64,000 bases of DNA from Anniella stebbinsi (lineage: Eukaryota; Chordata; Lepidosauria; Squamata; Anniellidae): assembly GCA_029215795.1 (NCBI GenBank), contig JARDYH010000002.1, positions 11,153,001 through 11,217,000 on the forward strand, in the 5' to 3' direction. Below are positions 20,639 through 30,663 of this stretch, in pieces. The translations under genes were made by a program, and so were the position numbers. The notes beneath the pieces were generated by a model that ran no database searches, had not been told where the DNA came from, and was given only the letters and a program-made list of their open reading frames with translations. Position 1 is the stretch's first letter. Each line of letters begins with the position of its first letter.

Positions 20639-20738
20639 AACAACCCAGGGCCACTCCATCCCTGGGTTGTTGCAAGAGGAACAACCCACATTTGTAACCC
20701 ATGGTTTGTTCTCAGGTTGCAAGTGTGGGCTGTTCCTC
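20639..20738. repeat. Double hairpin
   Basis: First hairpin: perfect 12-bp arms AACAACCCAGGG / CCCTGGGTTGTT (20639-20650, 20660-20671), 9-base loop. Second: arms at 20676-20694 and 20720-20738 match 17 of 19 (GAGGAACAACCCACATTTG). The shared ACAACCCA word suggests one palindromic element. Family unknown. Confidence 0.55.
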
Positions 20739-21768
20739 CCCCAAAAGCTCACGAATACAGATTTGGACATCATGGACAAGAACAATCAGATTTTCTTTTG
20801 CCACAATGTCGTTGTGCTAATCCCAACTTGCTTGAAGCTATTGAGGATTTCTGCAATCTCCCTAATTGCAAGTTGTTAGAGAACGAATACCGGTCGCAGA
20901 ATCCACCATACATGCATTGCTGTATGCTTGTATTGTAGTTAGGAGAACCTGCTTGACAAATCCCTCCTTCCTTTCAGCCAGATCCTTTTGGTTACATGAA
21001 TTACTTAATTGGCAGCTCATATTCTACATACAACAAGAGGCGCTGCATGGTTTGGCACCTGTCATGTTCATTCCCTTCTGAAAATGGCAACTGGCAAAGG
21101 CTTTGATCGACAAGGAAGTAAAGCTGAGGTGGGCGCTGCAAATTCTGAGTTACTGTAAGGATAGACTATGGGTTACAGTAAATACATATAGGAAAAATAC
21201 AGAAATATATACAACCCAAATGCAGGCTAACAAAATAAACCAAGACAAATCCTGTTCAGAACTACTGAGTGAGGCCAATAAATATATTTTGTCATTGCCA
21301 TGGCTTCAAAACCAAATACCCACCGCCAAGGGTTCTCCTAGGTATATAAATTCAATTTATTGCAGTGGCAGTTTATTTTTATTTTTTTCCCAGTAATCCT
21401 GTTTTGGTCCTGAGGTATATTGTGAAGATGGTCTTCTATTCCCCCCCCCCCCCCGGTTCTTTTCTCACATCACCTCTCCCACTGAAGTCCTCATGCTTGC
21501 TTTTGTGCATTACAGTCTGCAGAAAACTCAAACTCCCAGTCCTCATTCTTCAAGTTTTCCATCTCAGCCAATGGTTGCAATTCAAATGCTTACTGTCTTG
21601 CGGTTGAATGTGCCTCTCATGATGCCCTCTGTCAAAACATCCATCTCAGAGAGGAGATTTGACAACTAGCCTTCTCCTTGAGACGTTACGGGCCAAAAGA
21701 GACATTACTTTAAATCCATATCTAGGAACAACATTTTTTTTTCATTTTTAAGCCTGAATCAATGCAGG
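20739..21768. other. Unassigned sequence
   Basis: About 1 kb without a repeat family I recognise. A poly-C run lies near 21441. ORFs up to 97 codons (21103-21396) have no known domain. Confidence 0.3.
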
Positions 21769-21913
21769 CAGTGGAGGCTGGTGGCTCTGATGTCAGTGGG
21801 GTGGTGAATCTGCTTCAAATCTTGGATAGCTGCTTTAGAGTTCAGACTGGTTCTGTTTAAAACCCGGTGCAGATTGACTGCCCCACTGGAATTGGAACCA
21901 ACAGCCTCCACTG
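21769..21913. mobile_element. MITE-B (hAT-like)
   Basis: Ends CAGTGGAGGCTGGTGGCTC and CAACAGCCTCCACTG, with CTTGGATAGCTGCTTTAGAGTTCAGACTGGTTCTG between. No clear TSD (AATGCAGG and CTCTAACA). Confidence 0.75.
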
Positions 21914-22034
21914 CTCTAACAGGGGAATTAGAGAAATTCATGGGCAAGTCCTCTTTCAGCACCATGAGCTGTGATAACTAAATGGAACCTCATTGATCAG
22001 AGGCAGTATACAGGGGCGGGGGTGGAGATTTGTG

Positions 22035-22141
22035 GGAGAGACTGTCCCTTTATGCTCTGCTTGAGAGCTTCCTGGGAGCACTTGGCTGCTCACTATAGAA
22101 GACAGGATGTTGGCCTAGATTATTCTTCTTATGTTCCTAAC
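22035..22141 (+). mobile_element. CR1-type LINE tail fragment
   Basis: Ends GAAGACAGGATGTTGGCCTAGATTATTCTTCTTATGTTCC, the diverged form of the CR1-type ending GATGGACC...CTTCTTATGTTCTTA. Confidence 0.5.
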
Positions 22142-22284
22142 CCTTGTCTCTATCATCCCTTCCATCATTCTTGTGTTTGTTACTTCATTCTCTCCCCCAT
22201 TTGCCAACTCTGCCACTGTCAACATTTAGTTTGTAAGATCCTTGGGGTGGAGAATTGCCTTTTTTTGCATATGTTGCTCTAAAG

Positions 22285-23057
22285 CAAGGGTGGAAAACCA
22301 CAGGTCTGGGTTCCAAATCTGTCCTAATCCGGCCCTCTGTTGTACACCAGATAGTCACACCCCCTTGTCCTTGCCCCACCTCCTTCCCCAGCTTTCACAT
22401 AGTTTGTGCCTCATTATTTGACTTCTCGGAAGACACAGGCTGTCTCTACACCCAAGGGTGTAGAAGGAGGGAGGGAGGCGATCCCAGATTTACCTGCTTC
22501 CGGAATTGTCCCCTAGCTTCTAAATGGAAGTGCGACGTCCCAGGAGGAAAGGGACATCATGTCTGCCATTTTTTAAAAAGAGACGGGAGCAATCACATTC
22601 CAGAAAAGGTAAGGGGCTCCCGGGACCCCCAGGACCCCCACCCCCGCCATCCTGGAGATGATTAAATTGTTTCCCCCACTCCATGGGCATGGAGCCACCC
22701 TGTGCAGCTCCGTGCCTGTTTTAGGACCTGGGCCGGCAGGAAAACTGGGATATCCCCAGTTGCCGCTAACCAGGGGTTATCCCTGGTCATCCCAAGGTCG
22801 TCCTCGGTTGCCTCCAGGATCCCCTGTGCATTATTTAGATGCACAGGGACAACCTAGGGACAACCCCAGGATATATCCCTGGAGTAGACATGGCCTTAGT
22901 CACTGCCAGTAAGAGCCTTAAGCTAAAATACACTGATGTTTTTGGTATTTTGGTCTCCCCTCTTCGCCCTTGGCCACACCCACTACTGGAATGCATCCCT
23001 CCAAAGCTTCGCTGAGATGGAATTTGGCCCCAGGCTAAAACAAGTTCAACACCCATG
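22285..23057. mobile_element. MITE-C (hAT-like), split by a nested MITE
   Basis: Starts CAAGGGTGGAAAACC and ends AAGTTCAACACCCATG. Flanks CTCTAAAG and ATCTGAAG match at 6 of 8, consistent with hAT. The right part has the family blocks AAGAGCCTTAAGCTAAAATA and GATGGAATTTGGCCCC. A Harbinger-like element (22438-22895) splits it. Confidence 0.7.
22438..22895. mobile_element. PIF/Harbinger-like MITE, 458 bp
   Basis: Ends GGCTGTCTCTACACCC and GGAGTAGACATGGCC. Matches 46173-46625 in order: TTACCTGCTTCxG, GACGTCCCAG, GGGAGCAAT, GTAAGGG, GAGCxACCC, GATATATCCCTGG. The 3-bp flanks ACA / TTA agree at one position only. No transposase. Confidence 0.65.
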
Positions 23058-23095
23058 ATCTGAAGCACCATCTATTTTGATGGTGCCTAATAATA

Positions 23096-23537
23096 CAATC
23101 TTATATAAGAACACGGGAGTGTAAGGCTCATCACTCAAGATCTACCTGACCAATTTTGCTCATTTGTATTTTAAAATGTTGAAAGTTTGAAAAAGTTCAA
23201 AGATTGAGCTTTAAGAGTAATTAATTTCCTCCATGACAAACAGGTAGGGCAGCTCCCTCCCCAGCGGAAAATGGGCGGCCCTGCTTGGCCAATCAGTGGG
23301 GCATGAAGGGGGCCCCTGGGCACAGCACATGGTTCGGCTGTCACTGCCAGCAGAGAGGGGAAAGGGGATGGAGCCGGCCAATCAGGAAGCATGAGGGAGG
23401 GGGCAGGGCTGTGCCACATGTACATTTCAGAGGGGGTTTCACTATGCACGAGCCCCTCTGTCGTGAGAGGACTGAGGGGCAAAAAAACAGGAAAGGAGCA
23501 AGAGTACTAGCATTCATGGCGACATGGGCTTTACACC

Positions 23538-23541
<4 letters not shown>
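23096..23541. repeat. Dispersed repeat, family K, copy 1
   Basis: Starts CTTATATAAG and ends TGGGCTTTACACCA. Shares with 56929-57424 the blocks GCTCATTT, AATTAATTxCCTCCA, CTGCTTGGCCAxTCAGTG, GGTxGTCACTGC, ATTTCAGAGGGGG and GAxTGAGGGGC. The ~450-bp length and no inverted ends leave its class open (LTR or DNA element). Confidence 0.65.
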
Positions 23542-23583
<42 letters not shown>

Positions 23584-23847
23584 TATTACACCATCACGAT
23601 ATTTCCTTTAATCCTGAGGTGGGCAATTCGGCCTGATTTCGCCTTTTATCTTCAGTATCATCTGGTTCTGCAGACAGTGTGGATCCATACTTGCTCTCCA
23701 GATCTCCCCTCTGGGAATCGCGTTCTCTTCCGGTCTGTGTGCCTGAGAGGTAGAGAGGTGGCAAAAAGCAAAAAAAAAAAAAAGACCTACGCAATACCAC
23801 AATGCTGCAGACTCCGCCCATCATTGGCTCTGGCTCCTTCCACCATC

Positions 23848-23893
<46 letters not shown>

Positions 23894-23894
23894 T
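23535..23894. repeat. Two (AAT)n tracts around a 265-bp insert
   Basis: (AAT)n at 23538-23582 and 23851-23894 flank a segment that ends in poly-A (AAAAAAGACC at 23770). The segment may have inserted into a microsatellite, leaving repeat on both sides. The second tract continues into L2-tail-like TTTATGCCCAGCTGG. Confidence 0.6.
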
Positions 23895-24557
23895 TATGCC
23901 CAGCTGGACAACTAGCTGGGCTCCCTAGTTGCCTATTCTCAGGAATCAGCGGCCTTTCAGAGGAAACATAAATAAAGATTCCTCAGCTCTGGTTGAATCA
24001 GTCGATGAAATTGCTGAAAGCGAAACCCTGAAGCTGTTGCAGTGCAACATACATGCACACTATTAAAAGTGGCTGTTTCTATAGTCAGTTTAGAGTTCTT
24101 TGCTAAGTATTCCTGTTCCTTTTGCCCTTCCCTGTTGTGCCACTAACAAATGAGATCATTTTGGAAGAGGACAATAGAGGAAGACGGGAAGTATGCCATG
24201 CCTCTCAGTCCTCTCACCCTCCACCCTCCAGGAAATAAAAATTGATGGGCACAGCGGCATCTCTGTGGGTGTGTTTAATGTACTAATTTCCTTTCCATAA
24301 GATCATTTTGTAGCTGGCAAGGGAATGCAGGAAGATGGTGGTTACTGCTGCTTTATTGAATGGGGCCGGGAAAATGTTCATCCTGGGAAAATGTGATCCA
24401 GGCCCACATTTTCCTTTCATTAACATCTACTCACGTGTAGTTGCAGGGTTTGGAAACACTTGTGTTAGAGGAGCCATATAGAAATACTCTAGACTATGAG
24501 TGGGCAGATGTCAGGTCTCTGGGATCTACTTCATTTTTTTTATTATTTATTTTTTAC
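23895..24557. other. Unassigned, with a candidate conserved block (24090-24460)
   Basis: 24090-24460 is repeat-free and AT-rich (AGTACTAATTTCC-type phrases, TAAGATCATTTTG, CTGCTTTATTGAATGG). The case for a conserved non-coding element is weaker than at 28.3 or 36.2 kb. Confidence 0.25.
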
Positions 24558-25750
24558 TAGGGGTGTGCACGGATCCCCTGGATTGGATCGGGAACTGGAT
24601 CGGGACCTCCAATTTTGTCCTGGATTGGATCGGACAAAATCGGAGGCCCCCCAGACCGGATTGGGTCCGATACCGATCCAAAAATTGGACATCCGATTTT
24701 TGGATCAGCCACCATTTTTGTTTTCCCCATAGACTTGCATTGGGGGAAAGAAAGCTTTCCCCCAATGCAAGTCTATGAGGAAAAAAAGGCGGCAGGTGGG
24801 TGGGTGGGGGCCTAACTCCCTCCTCTCCCCCAGGGCCATCTGCTGTGGACGGCCCCAGCAGGTAAGCCCCCTCCCCCGTGCTCCTTACCCCCCCGGGGCC
24901 ATCCGCTTCCATCCGCTGGCGCCCACGGGCACCAGTGGATGGAAGCGGACGGCCCCGGGGGGGTAAGCCTCCTCCCCCTGCTTACCTTCTGTGGCCGTCT
25001 GCTCCCATCCGCCACCGCCTGCTACTGCGAGCAGGCTTCGCGGCCTGCTCCTGAGTAGCGTGCCAGGATGTCATCACCTGGCGCGTTACCTAGGGGCAGG
25101 CCGCGAAGCCTGCTCGCAGTAGCGGCCAGCGGCAGACAGGAGAGGACGGCCACGGAAGGTAAGCGGGCCGCGGGGCCCCTCCCCGTCCCCCTCCCCCTCC
25201 CCCTCCCCCTCCCCCCCCGCTTACCTTCAGGGGACGTCCGCTCCCGTTCGCCGCTGGCCGCTACTGTGAGCAGGCTTTGCGTCCTGCTCCTGAGTAGTGC
25301 GCCAGGTGATGTCATCACCTGGTGCACTACCTAGGGGCAGGACGCGAAGCCTGTTCACAGTAGCAGCCAACGGCGGATGGGAGCGGACGGCCATGGAAGG
25401 TAAGCAGGCCGCGGGGGCCCCTCCCCCCCACTTACCTTTGGGAGACGTCTGCTCCCGTCCGCCGCTGGCCGCTACTGCAAGCAGGCTTTGCGGCCTGCTC
25501 CTGAGTAGCGTGCCAGCGGCAGACAGGAGCGGACATCCCCGGAAGGTAAGCCCCCTGCCCCCGTTGTCTGCTCCCATCGGTGGGCACCCGCTGATCCTCC
25601 GATCCATCCGATCTAGATTGGGACCTTTCCGGATCAGATCGGATTGGATCGAATGATCCAGCGGTGAGATCGGAAATTGGATAATTGTATCCGATTTCCC
25701 CTGGATCGGATCCAGATAATGGATTGGACCCGATCCAGTGCACACCCCTA
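24558..25750. mobile_element. MITE-H, 1.19-kb hAT-like element with tandem CpG-rich cores
   Basis: Ends TAGGGGTGTGCACGGATCC and GGATCCAGTGCACACCCCTA-like, flanked by a perfect 8-bp TSD TTTTTTAC on both sides (24550-24557, 25751-25758). The outer parts are repeats of GGATCGGATCxxG. The interior has two and a half copies of a CpG-rich palindromic module (25022-25122, 25261-25363, 25472-25516) homologous to the core of MITE-F, each bordered by AAGGTAAGC/GCTTACC donor-like motifs. ORFs up to 172 codons are low-complexity by-products. Confidence 0.8.
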
Positions 25751-26565
25751 TTTTTTACTAGAGCCCCTAGAACCACCAACCAGAATCTGGTGCAAAGAAC
25801 ATACCCTTTGACTTAAAGAATTATGAGCCCGGGAATTTGTTTTGAGAAGTAGAGCTAAAGGTAGTTTGCAGCCCTTCCACACAACCCCCCCCCCTCCTGG
25901 TTACCTTGAGCTCCCTTCATTTCAGCACTATAACTTAGGGAGGGAGGCTGAATCATTCTGTTGCCGCAATTGTCACAGAACTGAGGATCAAAGATATTTG
26001 CCAACCCTCTGCAAATGACCCAGGGATCTACCAGTAGATTCAGGTCCGCCTTCAGAAGATGTAGGCAAAGAATAAACCAAGATCCATAGACTAAAGAAGA
26101 ATTCAGTTGCAGTGGTTTAAAGGTCTACTTCTCTCTGTGTGCATAATTGTGGCTGATATGCACTGAATGCAGTGAATGGGGAAAAATAGTATTGTGAATC
26201 ATACAAATGAAAGGTGCTTGGGATTGACCGACTGATGTTCACTCTCAATGACATTAAAGGAAGGGGGTTAGATCCAATCCTGACCGTCCGTTACCAGAAT
26301 GGAAACTAGCTAAAAAGGAAATTTTGCCTTGTGGCCATGTTTGGTACTGTCCATGTAAGCCTTGCACTTGTGTCTGTAAATAAAAATAATTCAAGTGGGA
26401 TTTACAACAAAGATGCCATCCCCCCCCCCCCACACACACACACACTGCCGCTGCCCAAACACACACTGTCGGAAATTTAATTTCTGGAACCCTTGGCGAA
26501 GGAAGCTGAACTCTGAAGAATGATGTAACTCTAGCAAATCACACTAACAAAATTTAACAAGGCCT
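25751..26565. other. Unassigned sequence with a poly-C/(CA)n run
   Basis: A C-run and (CA)n lie at about 26420-26446. I see nothing else recognisable in about 800 bp. Confidence 0.35.
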
Positions 26566-26836
26566 CAGTGGAAGCTGGTGGCTACGATTCTGGAAGGGAT
26601 GTGAATCCATTCTCTAAAAGAGCTATCCAAGGTGTGGAACTCAATTGGGAGTGGGGATAGGGTTCAGCACCATGGACAGCCCCTTTAGATTCAAGACTGG
26701 GGATCCGTTCTCTAAAAACAGCTATACAAGGTGCGGAACCCAGGGTTTTTTTGGGAGGGGGGGATAGGGTTCAGTAACACGGACAGCTCCTTTAGATTTA
26801 CAGCCCCACCCAAACAAGAATCACCAGCCTCCACTG
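26566..26836. mobile_element. MITE-B (hAT-like), 271 bp
   Basis: Ends CAGTGGAAGCTGGTGGCT and CACCAGCCTCCACTG. Two internal copies of the CTATCCAAGGTG...GGTTCAGCACCxTGGACAG block suggest an internal duplication. Flanks CAAGGCCT and CAAGTGGT match at 5 of 8. Confidence 0.75.
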
Positions 26837-27065
26837 CAAGTGGTCACTTTTGAATCACTTGAAAAGAAGGCAAACGAGAACAGCGATCGCTATAACATTT
26901 GTGCATGCTGATTTATATGTATAGGTGCAAATGTAGAAATAATTATTCTAAGTGAACAGAAATACTGTACATCTCACCATAGTATGGGGGACTGTGACCA
27001 CCTGGTGCCTCCTGTGTCTTGTTTAGTCTCCTGCCTAGGTGCTAACTGTTGATAGGCAATGGTTG

Positions 27066-27151
<86 letters not shown>
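27066..27151. repeat. (TA)n(CA)n microsatellite
   Basis: About 47 bp of TA repeats, a short TACA transition, then about 32 bp of CA repeats. Confidence 0.97.
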
Positions 27152-27153
<2 letters not shown>

Positions 27154-27161
27154 ATGTATAT

Positions 27162-27575
27162 TAGGGATGTGCACAGCCCCCCCCCCCCAATTGCCTCAGA
27201 GGCTGATTTGGAGCTTTCAATTCAGCCCCGATTTGGCTCAGGGTGCCTCAGAACTGCCATGGTCCACTTTGGATTCGGGTCCGAATCCAAAGCTGTTTGG
27301 CTGTTGCGGTTTCCCAGCACCCAGGAAAGCCAGGCATGAGGCCAACTGAAAGCCTGCAAATGGCCTTTACTGGCCTCCGTAGTTTGCAACTGTAGATCTA
27401 TGGAATGCAAAGTCATCATCGTCCAAGGCCAGAGATGGCGGCTGTAAGAGATAAGAGGTCTTTATAAGAAGTGCTCCAGGATGGGTCAAGCAGCAGGCAG
27501 TGGCTTGCCATTGGGTTGAATTGTCTCTCTTTGACTTGGATTCATGGTTTGGGACTGAAGCAGTGCTCACCCCTA
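27162..27575. mobile_element. MITE-H-related hAT-like element, 414 bp
   Basis: Ends TAGGGATGTGCACAGCC and GCAGTGCTCACCCCTA, flanked by ATGTATAT and ATTTATAA (6 of 8). The interior (CCTCAGAGGCTGATTTGGAGC, GGATTCGGGTCCGAATCC) differs from MITE-H but matches 44975-45455. Confidence 0.7.
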
Positions 27576-27584
27576 ATTTATAAA

Positions 27585-27800
27585 CCACTCCACATCTAAA
27601 TATATTCCAGAGTGGTGAACAATAAAACATAAATACAAAGACCACATTAAAACATATAATGAATAAAACAACATATTGAAAGTTTTAAAAAATAAATAAA
27701 AAAATAGAATACCAATACAAAATGTAGCTGGTCAATCAAAGAAGGCTTCTTGAATTAGAGATGTCTTCAGCCAGCACTCAAAACAACACAATGCCTGCCT
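27585..27800 (-). mobile_element. L2-type LINE 3' end, antisense
   Basis: Antisense 3' UTR with ACCACTCCACATCTAAATATATTCCAGAGTGGTGAACAATAAAAC, then AAAGAAGGCTTCTTGAATTAGAGATGTCTTCAGCC, corresponding to the ORF2 C-terminal end. AT-rich and decayed. Confidence 0.5.
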
Positions 27801-27829
27801 GTCATGGTTTATTTATCCATGAACTGGAA

Positions 27830-27923
27830 TTGGACAGGACAGGCCTTCAAATAGAGGGTGGTCCTCTGGTAGCCCTTCAAATGGAGGACTGTCCCCTGTA
27901 AAAGAGGACACATGGCTACCGTA
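27830..27923. mobile_element. MITE-G fragment
   Basis: CTTCAAATGGAGGACTGTCCCCTGTAAAAGAGGACACATGGCTACCGTA: the right end and hairpin of family G, with an internal duplication of the CTTCAAAT(A/G)GAGG unit. Confidence 0.6.
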
Positions 27924-27963
27924 GGGGATATACCTGAGACAGGGACCAGAAAACAGGAGTCGT

Positions 27964-28144
27964 CAGGGGAAGCTGGTGGCTGGTGGCTCCGGGTTTCAGT
28001 CAGAACTCTAAAGGAGGTATTGAAGGTGCTGGAACCTTTCCCCCAAAATAGGCTCAGCACCTTGGATGGCTCTTTTAGAGTTCTGACTGAACCCTGGAGT
28101 GGATTCACCACCTTACTGACATCGGAAACTGAACCCCTCCACTG
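27964..28144. mobile_element. MITE-B (hAT-like)
   Basis: Ends near CAGGGGAAGCTGGTGGC and CCCCTCCACTG. GTTTCAGTCAGAACTCTAAAGGAG and CAGCACCTTGGATGGCTCTTTTAGAGTTCTGACTG form its inverted arms. No TSD seen. Confidence 0.7.
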
Positions 28145-28229
28145 CTTTCTCAGATCTAATATATCCAAAGTTCTTTTGCCTCTTAGCTCCAGGTTGCTCT
28201 GCAGGTGGAGGGTTAACTAGCCCCCATTT

Positions 28230-28720
28230 AAAAATGTCAGGCACCTAGAAGTCGTTCCTTCGCCAAGAAGCTTCCCTTTCCTCCTCATCCTTTCGCCCCG
28301 CCGCCGCTCCCACCCCAAACTCCGCCTGCCTCCGACTTTTGTTAAAGCCAAATGAAACAATGTAATTAGCTTGTTACAATTAAAGTGACTCGACTGGATA
28401 AATTGTAATCACCCAGATTGAAGTTGGGCATCCCTGCAGGTCTCGGACAGCGCAGCTGAGCTGCCTCATTTACATAATTAAAATATACAAATGATAATGG
28501 ATTTTGTACTCAATTTCCAGCGGCTGTAAATTCAAAAAACTATGAAATTAGAAGAAAGGAGCTGGGCAGCCGCCTTAGGTAATGAGAATGACAAGTTTTG
28601 ACAGCAGGGCTGTTTATAACCGGAGTTTCTGGTTGCAAAATAAATAAGTCGTGGGAAGAAGAAGAAAAGAAAAGATTAGTCGGTGATATTAGTTAATGGT
28701 TCCGTGGGCAGTGAGGGGAG
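28230..28720. promoter_or_regulatory. Candidate conserved non-coding element
   Basis: About 490 bp of repeat-free, motif-dense DNA. It has GTAATTAGC (TAATTA at 28363-28368), ATAAATTGTAATCACCC, CATTTACATAATTAAAA (TAATTA at 28475-28480), AATGATAATGGATTTTG and TGTTTATAACC. There is no ORF or coding periodicity. It is the strongest enhancer-like block in the window by eye. Confidence 0.4.
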
Positions 28721-29254
28721 TTAGACGAGTGATTACCTCTGCAAATTTATGTGGCTTTCCCCTCCCTTGTTTTCCTGATTCTTCTTCTGGGTTGTGACAA
28801 GCTCTTTCCTAACCTTAGGGGACACCTTCCGCTTGATGATGAGAAATTGAGACTGAATTAAACACATCAGAAAGGATGTCAGAGACAGACAAACTAAAGG
28901 GAAATGAAATGAAATTAGCTCTCCCATTCGGGCTTCCAGCAGGGGGTAAGAAAGAAAAAGAAAGGGCCGTGAAAAGTCCCCCCCCCCCCAATATCTGTGG
29001 AACAAGATCGAGACTCTGGAAGGCGCTGGAGAGAAGAAGCGAGGCCTGAGCTCAGCTGCACCTGTCACAGGTTTCTGAGTCCAGGAGCAACCATAGGAAA
29101 TGTTGGGAATGAGCCATCATGCAGGCTATGAGGATCGGAGCGATGGGTTGAGGTTCTCCAACTCAAATGGGAGACGTATTTATTATTACTTGAATGGTTA
29201 TTATTAACGATGGGAAAAACAGAGTGGGGAAAGCGAGGGTGTCCATATGATCAG
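28721..29254. other. Unassigned sequence
   Basis: No recognised repeat. A 111-codon minus-strand ORF (28733-29068) has no domain I know; the flank of the candidate non-coding element may extend into its start. Confidence 0.35.
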
Positions 29255-29435
29255 CCGTAAAGACGGATCTCTTCAGGCAGGCCTACCCAGTTGAATTTTA
29301 AGATGTTTGACTGTTATTTTAATAACATATTAGTTTTATATGTTTTAATCACTTTTATGTCTTTTTATAGTATTTTTGTATTCAGTGTTGTTCCCCACCT
29401 CAATCCAGAGGGAGAGGCAGGTAAGAAATAAATAA

Positions 29436-29471
<36 letters not shown>
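29255..29471 (+). mobile_element. L2-type LINE 3' tail
   Basis: AAAGACGGATCTCTTCAGGCAGGCCTACCCAG, then TTGTTCCCCACCTCAATCCAGAGGGAGAGGCAGG and (TTA)n at 29437-29471. This matches the last ~200 bp of the copy at 34.57-35.21 kb. Confidence 0.8.
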
Positions 29472-29474
29472 TTA

Positions 29475-29778
29475 AAAGGAGGACAGGGCTCCTGTATCTT
29501 TAACAGCTGTATTGAAAAGGGAATTTCAGCAGGTGTCACTGATATGCATGCAGCACCTGATGAAATTCCCTCTTCATCACAACAGTGAAAGCTGCAGGAG
29601 CCCTTCCCTCTTGACCAGATACAAAAGAGGGTAGGGTTCCTGCAGTTTTAACTGTTGTGATGAAGAGGGAATTTCACCAGGTGCTGCATGCATACCAGTG
29701 ACACCTGCTGAAATTCCCTTTTCAATACAAGTGTTAAAGATACAGGAGCCCTGTCCTCCTTTCCATATGGTCACCCTA
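29475..29778. mobile_element. MITE-A (hAT-like), left terminus lost
   Basis: Starts AAAAGGAGGACAGGGCTCC directly after the L2 (TTA)n tail and ends ATATGGTCACCCTA. About 14 bp of the left terminus is missing. The L2 tail may have inserted at, or recombined with, the MITE edge. Confidence 0.8.
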
Positions 29779-29783
29779 GGAAA

Positions 29784-29943
29784 ACCGTAGCTCAGTGGTA
29801 GAGCACCATTTTCAAGCAGGAGGTCCCAGTTTCAGTCCCACCATCTACAGTGAAAAAGGCTCAGGTAGCTGGTGAAGCAGAAGATCCTGAGAACTGTTAC
29901 CACTGCAGTTGGGGTCTGTAATACTGAACTAGATGGACAAAAC
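29784..29943 (+). mobile_element. tRNA-derived SINE with recognisable promoter boxes
   Basis: The head reads GTAGCTCAGTGGTAGAGCACC (A box TAGCTCAGTGG at 29788-29798) and the B box-like AGTTTCAGTCC lies at 29829-29838. The body ends AACTAGATGGACAAAAC. The boxes are diverged and the sequence lacks a tRNA fold, so this is a retroposon, not a tRNA gene. It joins the right end of a MITE-A. Confidence 0.75.
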
Positions 29944-30155
29944 ACATCTTTTCTGGGGGTAAAGTGATGTTGGGAAGATGCTAATTGAAGCAAACAAGTA
30001 GTGTGCTGGAAGAGGGCGTTTAAGCATTCCATGTATCACTTCTTTTTAACCACAACGCCATACCACCAAAACTGTTTTATCTTCACCAAACATCTCAAGG
30101 TCCAAAGCCATCATGGATAGGTCCTGCAGAATGCGTGCTGGTGGAAATCTCAATG
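29944..30155. other. Unassigned sequence
   Basis: Nothing recognised. Confidence 0.4.
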
Positions 30156-30309
30156 TAGTTGCTGGGGAACATGGACGGGAGGATGCTGTTGCACCATGTC
30201 CAGCTTTATTGGTCCCAGGTCAACAGCTGGTTGGCCACCGTGTGAACAGAATGCTGGACTGGATGGACCCTCGGTCTGATCCAGCAGGGCTCTTCTTCTG
30301 TTCTTATGA
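30156..30309 (+). mobile_element. CR1-type LINE (subfamily b) 3' tail
   Basis: GTTGCTGGGGAACATGGACGGGAGG, then AGAATGCTGGACTGGATGGACC and TCTGATCCAGCAGGGCTCTTCTTCTGTTCTTATG, the characteristic end of this subfamily. Confidence 0.85.
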
Positions 30310-30663
30310 ATATTTTCAGTTCAGACTCCAAACCCATTCTATTGCAACCAAACAGCTCATATTGGAAAGCAACCTCCAAAATCTTGCAGCATGCCTGTTG
30401 GTGGAAATCTCAGTGTGGTGTTGAATGATTCCTTTTTGTCTCATTCATGATAGCGCAATTCAAAATCAAGAATTAAAAAAAAATGTGAATCTCCATGTAA
30501 TCTCAGGATCTCGGGATTACTAATATAAGGATGGTGAGGGTTGCAAGAAGACGGTTCCTCCTCATTGTTCAACCCGTCCTGCAAGCCATCTGGCAAATTT
30601 TAAAAAAAACTCAGTTGCACTTTTCATTGCAGGATTACATGGAAATAGACCCACAACATTGTC

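Noticed and set aside
25227..25745. 172-codon ORF and neighbours
   Set aside because: Made of the tandem palindromic modules of MITE-H; the repeated peptide (RSRPQSLLAVAASG) reflects the DNA repeat.
29784..29860. Possible tRNA gene
   Set aside because: A- and B-box-like words are present but the acceptor and anticodon stems do not pair, and the body matches a SINE also found at 11.4 kb.
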